Assembly (NCBI GenBank): GCA_030512335.1
Contig: JAULSU010000003.1
Location: 5,394,001 to 5,458,000 of the forward strand
Reading direction: 5' to 3'
Length of the DNA stretch: 64,000 bases
Source of the DNA: Immersiella caudata
Taxonomy: Eukaryota > Ascomycota > Sordariomycetes > Sordariales > Lasiosphaeriaceae
Shown here: one piece after another, positions 55,598 through 64,000 of the stretch
Layout: each line of letters begins with the position of its first letter
Numbering within the stretch: position 1 is the first letter of the stretch
The notes under the pieces: model-generated
What the model saw: only the letters and a program-made list of their open reading frames with translations
What the model was told of the DNA's origin: nothing
Database searches by the model: none
Made by a program: the position numbers and the translations under genes

Positions 55598-58500
55598 ATG
55601 ACCATGGAGCCCCTCAGCGCCCTCGCAGTATCCTGTGCCGTCATGCAGATTATCAGCTTCGGCCATGAGATCTACAAGGTGGCCAAGGCTGTATCGAACG
55701 GTGGCTCGCCTGGCGGGGATCTCAGGAGTGCTGTCACAGAAATGAGAATCCTTTCCAATACACTGCAAGACCATATTGGCCGGCAGTCCGCTCAAAACGG
55801 GAAGAATGCCTTATCACAGCGTCTCCTCGCGCTGTCGAAGAAGTCGCTCGATATCTCCAACGCTATCACCGCCGCCCTTGACGAAATCTAGGCCGACATG
55901 GGAAGCTCAAGCGGTTCCATTGCCGGTGGTGGATTGAAGAAGAGGGGCTTCGTCGCTGGACAGGTGTTTCGCTGGTTGAGATGCAGGAAAAGACTCAAGG
56001 CGGGGCAAAGGGAACTTGAGAAAGTCAAGCAAGAGATGGAAACGGCCCTCTTGGGCGACCTCTGGTACGGTATAAACCCCCACTTTTGTTGGCGGCAGCT
56101 AGTTAACGAAACTACGAACAGGCTATCCAAAGAGGCCGCTGCGATACAGCACAAGGACAGCTTTGGAAGTTTGGACGAGGCTCTTCAGAACTTCATCAGG
56201 CAGTATTCGAAAGGTTTCCGCACACTCGAGGACCTCCTTCGGACTGAGGCAGTTGCTGTGAGGAACACGGTCGTAGAGGAAAGCTCCAAGACTAGGGAGG
56301 ATGTCATCGCCAAGATCGAGGCCCAATCTTTCCGAGTGGCAACGGAACAGGAGATCAACCACCTTCTGGAGAGCCTTCGCAACCCGACCATGCATGCTCG
56401 CATCTCCACTGTCAAGGAGCCTTACCCGAAAACGTTTGCCTGGATCTTCGACGACAGCATACCAGGCCGCTGGCACAGCTTCTCATCGTGGCTCAGATCA
56501 GATCAGGACAGGCTGTACTGGATCTCTGGCAAGGCTGGGTCTGGCAAGAGTACGCTCATGAAGTTTATATTGGATGGATATTATCCCCAAACCAGAATTG
56601 GGCCTCCCAGCCACGAAACACCCCTCCGGCGGATCCTGGGCGAGGACGCACTCGTCGTGTCCTTCTTCCTGTGGGCCATAGGGAGCATCGAGCAACGCAC
56701 TGTGCGTGGTATCCTCTGTGGACTCTTGCACGACACTCTTCAGTCCAGGCCGAACAGAATTGGTTGGCTCCTGGAACAGACACCTGCGCTGAAAGCAAAA
56801 CGCTACCCTGGGGACTGGTCAGAGGCCGAGCTGAAATATGTGCTGATACAATCCATCGCGTCCCTCTCAGCACCGACATACATCTTCCTAGATGGCCTAG
56901 ACGAAATTGACCAGGACGAGGGCTATGAACGGATGATAGAGCTCGTCGAGGTATTGTTGAAGATACCCTTGGCCAAGATATGCGTCGCCAGCCGCCCCGA
57001 GCCTGCGTTACGCGACGTCTACGGAAAGTGGCCTATGCTTCAGCTTCAAGACTTCAATGCAAAGGATATCACATTGTACGTGGAGGAGTTTCTCTACGAC
57101 CACTTTCGGTATCTCGACAAACCTCAAACGCCTGATATGATGATAGCGCGAAAGGGAATTGTCGAAACTGTCTTGTCGAAAGCTTCGGGGGTTTTTGGGT
57201 CCGCATTGCTTTGGCGAGTCTACGGAGGGCCAACAAGAACAGGGACACGTATCAGCAGATTTTGGAGAGGCTTCGTCAATGTCCTGGCGAGCTTGAGGAA
57301 CTCTACACGGCCAGCTGGAAGCGGCACGGCCAAGACGAAACTATTTACCGTCAGGAGGCCGCTGAGTATTTCAAAGTCGCCTTAGCATCCTCTTACGACG
57401 AGACATTTTCACTTTTCGAGTTTGCCCTCGCGTCCAACAGCGATGTTCGGGGCCTGATCCTGAATGGCTCAACACCTCCGCCGTCGGAGTTGGTTCAGGT
57501 GGTCGACGATCTCCGTCGTCGGGCGGAAATATGCTGCGGCGGCCTATTGGAAGTGTCGACCTGTGATGTCCAGGAAGAATACAGAAGTATTTCCGATATG
57601 GTGGGCCTGACTGAAAATTTCCTCTGCCAGATCATCGTCCCAGTGGCAGCATACAGGAGTTCGACGGTTGTTGATCTGCCATCCCAGGGCCGCCATCTCG
57701 CTAGGCTCTGGAGGTTATTTTACCATGAACGGTTCCGTTTCATCCACCGGACAGCGGCAGACTTTGTCTTCAACACTCAGTGGGGGGTGGATAATCTATC
57801 CGCTTGCTCCACCTCGGATGACGAGATCGCCATCAGCTTATTTCGTGCAAGGCTTGCCGCATTCCATCTGTTCGGTCTCCCACACTGGTATGCAGATGGA
57901 AGCGGTAGACCCTACGGGTTCTGGTTTTTCGTTTATGACCACCAAGCCCGTGCAAATAAACTTGGAGTCGAGGACCATGTTTTGGGTAGCACGGGGTCCA
58001 TCCTCACCGAGCTGTTATCCGCATACGAGGTATTCATTGACCGCATTCCTCTCATGGATAACATTCTCAGGAAACTCCAAGTTCAGATCAAAGATGGGAG
58101 ATACGCACACACCTACAACCAACTGGTATGTGACTTTTTCGACGAATATTTGCTCTATGGGCGCGAGGGGACGGTCTTTACATCACGACACAGGGAGTTT
58201 GTCCCGGGAATCCGACGCGTCCTAGGGGGGATATCCAGCGAGCCTCACGGCGACTTTGTCACTGTTTCGATCGGCGGCTCCGGGAAGGCTATCTACCAGC
58301 CGGCCGAGATGCGGCTTCAAAGGCGCGGATCTTCACTCTCGAGGGATCTATCGCGGACCATCTCAGTCTACGACTACATCGTCGCAAGCATCCTTGCGCA
58401 CCATATTCAATATAAACTTCAAAGGGTGACCCTGCACCTGATAGTGGATTCTTTCTTAACGGGTGTGGCCCGGGACGCAGAGAACTTGGCCATCCAACGC

Positions 58501-59535
58501 CTCCGAGGCCGAGAAACGATATACGGAAGCATTTTCGACTGCTTCTTATTGTACTTGACAGTCCCAGAGCTACATATTACTCTCAGCTTCTGGTGTGGAG
58601 AAGCAGAATACCCATCATCAGCTCCCCTTGATCTAATCGACTTTCTCATCGACTCTGGAACCAATATCAACTGGAATCCCGATGGCGACAAGCGGCGACT
58701 CACATCATTCGAGTGGTTCTTCTTATGGATCCCGACCTTGAGCACGGCATTGTCTTCTAACGGCATTATCTTCGAGCAACTTGTTTGCACCGCGTTGAAA
58801 TTTTTGGACTCAAAGCCAACACTGTCGAGGGTCCTATTGTTGTGCTTTCGGCCGGACAACCCGTTATCAACCTGGATCCCGCTTGGAGAAGCGATGCCGG
58901 TCTATAATAATACTGCGGGAAGGAGTCGGATCGCCGGGCACAATCGTACCAGCCACAGAAAACCTGAAGAAATCACTGTCTTGTTGGAGATCAGCGTAGT
59001 AGAGTTGATCCATATCGCGCTTTGTTGGCTGAAGAAATCCGCCCCTGACCGTTCTGCAGACCATATTCGGCAACTATATATACGCACCAACCAAGTAGGG
59101 CGAGGCGATCGGAAGGTGCTATGCGTCAGGAGCTTCGAAGATGACCCAGCCGAAGACGCAAACCAGCCGGCCTGGCTGCCTGGGCTACCCCCTCCAGAAC
59201 GTTACAAAGAACACACGGTCATGGTTGACGCTGAGACTTCACACAGCATCCTTGAACTTTTGGACAACCTCTCCGATCCCGTAACGACCTCAGAACGGGA
59301 ACGGGAGCTTCGATCGGAGATGGCAGGATTAGTGGGCAACATCTATGCATCTGGGCCTAGAGTACAGGTACTAGTGGAGCCCGACCCTCGTCACGCGTTT
59401 TTATCCCCTGAGAAAGTTTTCAATCATCATCCTCTCATTTTTTATGAGGAAGATCTGTTTTTAAAAATGTTTCCCGATCTGAAAGGGGAGGAGGTGGATG
59501 GCGAAAGAATGAGGGAAAATGAGAGTGGTAAATAG
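55598..59535 (+). pseudogene. NACHT/STAND (NLR-like) gene, disrupted
   Basis: The locus spans nearly 4 kb. The N-terminal fungal STAND domain begins MTMEPLSALAVSCAVMQIIS and is cut by TAG at 55889-55891; the same frame continues directly after it (ADMGSSSGSIAGG). A 57-bp intron (56065-56121) is likely. The NACHT module has the P-loop YWISGKAGSGKSTLMKFILD (about 56520), the Walker B TYIFLDGLDEIDQDEG (about 56880), and ICVASRPEP. Near 57192 the frame shifts inside the conserved LSKASGVF segment; downstream WVRIALASLRRANKNRDTYQ, ELEELYTASWKRHG and a 700-codon C-terminal region stay open to 59535. Apart from these two lesions the reading frame is clean, so inactivation is recent or the lesions are sequence errors. 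If expressed as read, only an 97-aa N-terminal product would be made. Confidence 0.75.
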
Positions 59536-59674
59536 TATTCTGGTATGAACGATCCGGCCAGAAGAGAGGGATGGTTTAGCTAGTGGGTCGAGCGCTATTA
59601 GGACTGGGAAGAGGCGTTGTTCAATTTCTCACACCATCTTGAAGCTTATCCTCCATATACACAACCTCTCACAT

Positions 59675-60250
59675 CTACCTCGACCGCCTGAGACACCAAA
59701 CCGCCTCAGCCGCGTACAATCCACCATTCTCTTTCTTCCCAGCCATATTCTCGGCACCAACTTCCTCCTCACTAATTTCATTGCCGTCTGCATCGAGGCA
59801 GTACTCGCTCCTACGCAGCCGTTGGAACCCCAGCCCGCCTACGTAAAACTCCACACCCCCTGTCTCCCCCGTGGCAAACACAAGGAGGCTCTCACTCGCG
59901 GCCCGCTCAAGGCCCCAGCGTACGAGAAGCTTGCTAATACCCTAGCCGCGATGCTCCGCATGCACCGACAGGCCGTGGGGCTCATAGCAGGGCGTTGTGA
60001 GGGACATTTTCGTTTGTTTGTTTCTTTTCTTCGTCTGTATCCCCCCCCTTTTTTTTTGTTTTCTGCCGCTATGATGGGGCGTGTTGGCGGCCTCTGAGAC
60101 GTGGGCTGGTGGGGAAGGAGGTGGTGGAATGGAATGGAGTTGCCGTGAGAGGAAAAATCCGGGACATGGGGGCCGTGCAGCCACGGCTTCGTTTCCCACC
60201 AAAGCCAAAAGAATTCCATGAAAGTCAATGAAATTTCCCTTCGCTAGCAT
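59675..60250 (-). pseudogene. GNAT-like N-acetyltransferase relic
   Basis: Read on the minus strand, a segment FIDFHGILLALVGNEAVAAR is followed, after an A/G-rich stretch that could be an intron, by LSVHAEHRG, then TAG at 59942-59944, then GISKLLVRWGLERAASESLL, VFATGETGGVEFYVGGLGFQ and EYCLDADGNEISEEEV. The block HRGxGIxxxL with VFATG and a final aromatic-GF motif is the acetyl-CoA-binding half of GNAT enzymes. The stop sits within the acetyl-CoA loop. No start or N-terminal half was found, so this is a relic between the STAND locus and HET gene 2. Confidence 0.52.
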
Positions 60251-60471
60251 AGGGGTGGATGATGATACGATGGGTTGGCACTGCTCGAGTTCGGCGGAAG
60301 GCACCTTCAAAGTGATGGGGCCTGGATGCAGCCTGCCAGCCAAGCGATGGGCAGCTGAGATGGCTACCCCGCTTTCCCTACCTTGCTCTCCCAATTATCT
60401 CAACCCATCTTTCACCCGAAAGAACTCTGGCGTTCCTGGGAACTTTCCACCCAAAGCCCGGGCAGAGCGCA

Positions 60472-62738
60472 ATGGATGACTTTTGCGAAACGTGTCGGAA
60501 AATCTCACTCGATGACCTCACATCGTTGCAAGGCGTGAGACACCCCGCCATTAGGCCCGCTCATTGCCGATTATGCTCTCTGCTCTTTGCCGCACTGAAG
60601 ACTTGCAAATGTGAGCTGAGATGGGAATGTGAAGGATCCGATCAGATCGCCCATCGAGAGCCGTTCAACAATGCGCGAAACATGGTCGTTACACTTTGGG
60701 CTCGGCCGTTCCACCCACCTACGCAGTCGTCTCGACCGGAACTGGCGCAGCAGTCGCCTCATAGCACCGTCCCCATCGAACGCAGGATTGAGGGGGTTAC
60801 GGTGTGTTATGGGAACTCGTACTTCATCAGCACCATGGGGGTTGAGGGGCTCTACGGTGTTGAGGCAGGCCGCGATGTGCTTCAAAAGGCGTTTCGGGTT
60901 AGGCTCATGAAGGCCCGGGAACGGCGTTTTAGCTTCCACTCACATATTTGTGCGGGCTCGCTTACTCTGAGGGCAAGGTCAGGTACGAGACTTTTCGTCT
61001 AGACCCTAACACAACTACGAATCTCAGAGACGGATAAGCTCACTCTTTGGTTGCGCATCTAGGTTCAACACTCGAGGGCTTGCTCCAACACAAAGGCTCC
61101 ACGGGGGTGGCAGACCCAAGAGCCAATTATGATCTCATTCGAGCATGGATCAGAAATTGCACCGAACATCACGAGTCCTGCAAGAAGCTGCAGCAGGACG
61201 ATAGGACCCGACCAGCACCATCCAGGCTCATTCGTGTCAATGGGATGGGTGATGGCGTCATCAGTCTTATCGAGCCTACCGGCGGCGAGACTGGTGGTGA
61301 ATCTCGATATGTTGCCCTTAGCTATTGCTGGGGTACACCTCAAGGAGGTCCTCAGCCCCCAGACCAAGCGAGTCCTGCCGTCTATTGCACAACATCGCAG
61401 AATCTGGATCTGCGAAAGATGGGCTTCCCAACTGAGACCCTTCCAAAGACTATCCGAGACGCTATCAAGATAACCTGGGAACTGGAGATGGGGTACCTCT
61501 GGGTAGATGCTCTCTGCATACTTCAGGGGGAAGACTCAGAAGCAAAGGCTGACTGGGAGAGAGAATCGATGAAAATGCACGAAATATACGGCGGCGCTGC
61601 TCTCACCATTGCCGTAGCGAGCGCGACCTGCGCTGACGAGGGAATATTTGACCTCTACCGCCCCCTCCCACAGTGTCCCGAGGTGGAGGTAGTAATCACG
61701 TCGCAGCGCGCAATTGATTCCACTACCGCCGTTGCAACAGTTGTATCCGCCACAGACTCCCTCGATGAGCCCCTGTATCACCGAGGATGGACCCTTCAGG
61801 AGCGAGTTTTATCCCCTCGCGTTGTCGTCTACACCAGCAACCAGCTGCTCTGGGAGTGTCAGTCGATCAACCTCACTCAGAGCGGCTCGCCGATGGACGG
61901 TCTCTTTGCACTGCGTCTCCCTATGGAATGTACCCCCGAGGACCTCAAACGATATTGGCAGGTCGTCGTCACCGACTACACCGCTCGAGATATTTCTCGC
62001 CCATCGGACAAACTTCCTGCGCTGTCGGGGCTAGCTCAAGCTTTTCAGGCCCGGATGCCCCAGAATGTCTATCTCGCTGGTCTGTGGAAGGACCACCTCC
62101 TTGACGACCTGCTCTGGTGCCACGCCCCGACTACCTCGAGCCGACGCGCCAAGCGAGGACGACCAGCCACGTTCAGGGCCCCGTCGTGGTCATGGGCGTC
62201 ACTGGATGGGAATGTGTGCTGGTACTGGGCAGGGGCAGATTACCAAGAGATGAGAGAAATGGGAGTCAAGGAGCCTCAGCTTAAGTTTATTGCAGAAGTG
62301 ATGAGCTCCTGGACGGCAAGTAAAGGCCGTGACAATTTTGGCGAGGTCACCGGCGGCGCTATCACGCTGCGGGGACAATTAAGAGCGCTCAGAGTGGAAG
62401 GGAAGGTTCACACTGGCGGCTTGGGCTCGACAGGCATGGATGGAATTCCGGCCGAGAGACATCAATTCGACATCTACCTCGATCACCTGGCTCTCAAGGA
62501 TGACGGCACGTCGGTTCTGTACGCGGGTGAAGAGGCGGTTTCGAAGCTTGGAGGTGATGTCTACCTCTTTGCGCTTACCACCAGGTTGGCGTTGGTGCTG
62601 TCAAGGATGGGGGCGGGGGGTGTCTCGGATGAAACGCCAAGGTACAGACGGATTGGAGTGGCTGATGCCGGATTGAGGTGGTTTCAATTTGATGACACTC
62701 GTACGGGCTGGGAGATGAGTGTGGTTGAGATTGTTTGA
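60472..62738 (+). CDS. HET domain protein 2
   Basis: A predicted 728-aa protein. Exon 1 (60472-60982) begins MDDFCETCRKISLDDLTSLQ, with Cys pairs (FCETC, HCRLCSLLF) typical of the long-type HET proteins. An 80-bp phase-1 intron (GTACGA, CATCTAG) joins exon 2 at 61063 (GSTLEGLLQHKG). The HET core is YVALSYCWGTPQGG near residue 253, a TLPKTIRDAIKITWELEMGY helix, LWVDALCILQGED near 316, WERESMKMHEIYGGAALTIA, and LYHRGWTLQERVLSPRVVVY near 410. A later FRAPSWSWASLDG motif near 545 is also family-typical. It differs in type from HET protein 1 and so is not a recent duplicate. The frame is intact. It lies 3' of the STAND and GNAT relics on the same strand as HET 1. Confidence 0.9.
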
Positions 62739-62825
62739 GCGGTGGGCTCAGTGGAAGAAACTCTCGTCCCTTCTGCGTTCTGTCACGGCATAATTGAATA
62801 ACCCACTCCCTGCGGAAAAATCTTC

Positions 62826-63578
62826 CTATGACAACAATCCGTCATAATTAAGCTTGAACCCAGCCGGTCCATCCGGACCATCCTGACGTCCAAGCGGCGT
62901 GAAGTCAAGCAGCTGGTACGTCCCCAAGAATGTCAACACACCTCCCGGGAAGACCGAGTACGTCTGATAGATCTCTCCATCTGTGCGATAGAACACAGTT
63001 AGATTCGCCTGATCACCACCGTCCTCAGATGCTCCACCAAAGTCGAAACTGAACTCCGACCCCTCGCCCGAGTACCACGGAAACTTCCAGCCCAGTTTCT
63101 CCTTCCACGCTGCAATCTTTTCGAACGGCGCGCGGGAGATGACCGCCATAGTGGCATTCCGGGATTCCAAGTGGCGAATGTCTGGGATGTGCTCCCCTAT
63201 CTTTATTAGTACCCCCAACAGCCTGATTCCTCATGGGGTGCAGACATACCAACAAACGCACACCCGCTACAACCAACCTCACTCTTCGGAGGAAACATGA
63301 AGTGATACACAATCAACTGATCTTTTCCGCGGAAGAGGTCATCAAGGGAGAGAACCGAGCCGTTCGGACCATGGAACTTGTAATCCTTGTTGATCTTCAC
63401 CATTGGGAGTTCGCGGCGCTCCGCAGCTAGTTTTTCGAGGGTAGCCTGGGCGGCCTTTTCCTTCTCGGCGAGAGCGGAGAGGGCGGCTTCGAAGGCGGGG
63501 CGGGAGACAATCTGGTGGTGTTGGTGTTAGTGGGATGGTGGGAGAGTTGGGTTGGGAGGGGCTTGCGTTTCGGGACAT
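62826..63578 (-). CDS. DUF899 thioredoxin-like family protein
   Basis: A 214-aa protein of the DUF899 family, thioredoxin-fold proteins of unknown function found in bacteria and fungi. Exons are 63567-63578 (only MSRN), 63250-63511 and 62826-63196. Intron 1 (55 bp) has a GC donor (GCAAGC), a perfect CACTAACAC branch and a CCAG end; intron 2 is 53 bp, GTATGT. The join gives IVSRPAFEAALSALAEKEKA, then FHGPNGSVLSLDDLFRGKDQ, LIVYHFMFPP and the paired cysteines of GCSGCAF, where family members carry a redox-like CxxC. The C-terminal half has LGWKFPWYSGEGSEFSFDF and NLTVFYRTDGEIYQTYSVFP. No targeting signal is seen. A thiol-linked redox role is inference. Confidence 0.85.
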
Positions 63579-64000
63579 GATGGCGTTCGAGAATTCCTCG
63601 AGGGGGGTTCTCAATTATTGGAGATTTTGTGGATGATTTGGCGGGAGAGGGACCCTGGAGCTAAAGGTGTGGCAGGTGTGGTGAGCGCCTAGCCTATTTA
63701 TCTCCAAGTGCCAAAGGACTGGGGCCGATAGGGAATGTCATTGTCAGGGAAACACCGTTCAATTTTGGAGTTTCGGATGAAAGACAGGTCAGCATCATGC
63801 ACGCGTTCCAAGCGGGTCGTTGCTGCCTGATGGTCGAGGCATCTTGAGTGGTTGACGCGTTCCGAACCGCATGAAACTTGGCGTTGGAGACGCTAAAGGT
63901 GCGCGATGTCACCTGACAATGCCATGCAGGCAACTCGGATATCTCGCGCAACAGGTAGCAACGCGGGCAGAGATGCAAGATTAAGGAGGGTCCGGCCTGA
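63579..64000. other. Right edge, nothing supported
   Basis: Promoter side of the DUF899 gene to the window end. A 94-codon minus-strand frame (63694-63978) has no recognisable motif or start context. Confidence 0.4.

Noticed and set aside
53024..62738. The two HET genes as tandem duplicates
   Set aside because: They belong to different HET architectures, with different N-termini and little similarity outside the core motifs.

Overview
The window looks like nuclear DNA of a filamentous ascomycete (Pezizomycotina). Reasons seen in the sequence: genes with short introns (about 44-110 bp) and CTRAC-type branch points; an intron-containing tRNA-Lys(CUU); nuclear genes for two mitochondrial complex I proteins; and families typical of these fungi (RTA1-like, GH55, HET, NACHT/STAND, DUF3626, DUF4267, DUF899). 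Nothing in it fixes the species. Exon structures below were built by hand from splice motifs and reading phase.

Layout. 1-5 kb: a proline-rich gene cut by the left edge, tRNA-Lys and an RTA1-like membrane protein. 5-7.4 kb: a secreted GH55 glucanase. 7.8-14.8 kb: six minus-strand genes for small secreted cysteine-containing proteins, all or most of one family, two of them with an in-frame stop. 15.4-18 kb: a DUF3626 protein and a GT1 glycosyltransferase, tail to tail. 18.6-20.5 kb: two more copies of the small secreted family on the plus strand, one frameshifted. 21-21.7 kb: a KP4-like cysteine-rich protein with a GPI-type tail. 23.8-28.6 kb: a conserved core block, made of a Pro/Ser-rich fungal protein, the complex I TYKY subunit (NDUFS8) and the mitochondrial acyl carrier protein. 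30.5-34.3 kb: a broken F-box gene and a tandem CCCH zinc-finger gene. 34.3-42.3 kb: about 8 kb with no supportable gene. 42.3-51.9 kb: a fungal N-terminal-domain protein, a small secreted protein, a Cys/His-rich acidic protein, a HET C-terminal relic, a multiply broken membrane-protein gene, a DUF4267 protein and a secreted LamG-type protein. 52.8-62.7 kb: a self/non-self type cluster, namely HET protein, disrupted NACHT/STAND gene, GNAT relic and second HET protein. 62.8-63.6 kb: a DUF899 thioredoxin-like protein.

How it fits together. Core genes sit as an island between accessory segments rich in secreted proteins and recognition-type genes. At least eight loci carry stops or frameshifts. 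Several of the nonsense codons could come from single C:G to T:A changes, as expected if repeat-induced point mutation or simple decay follows duplication. The most distinctive content is the array of small secreted proteins with a shared three-exon design (7.8-20.5 kb); second is the HET/NACHT/HET cluster at the right.
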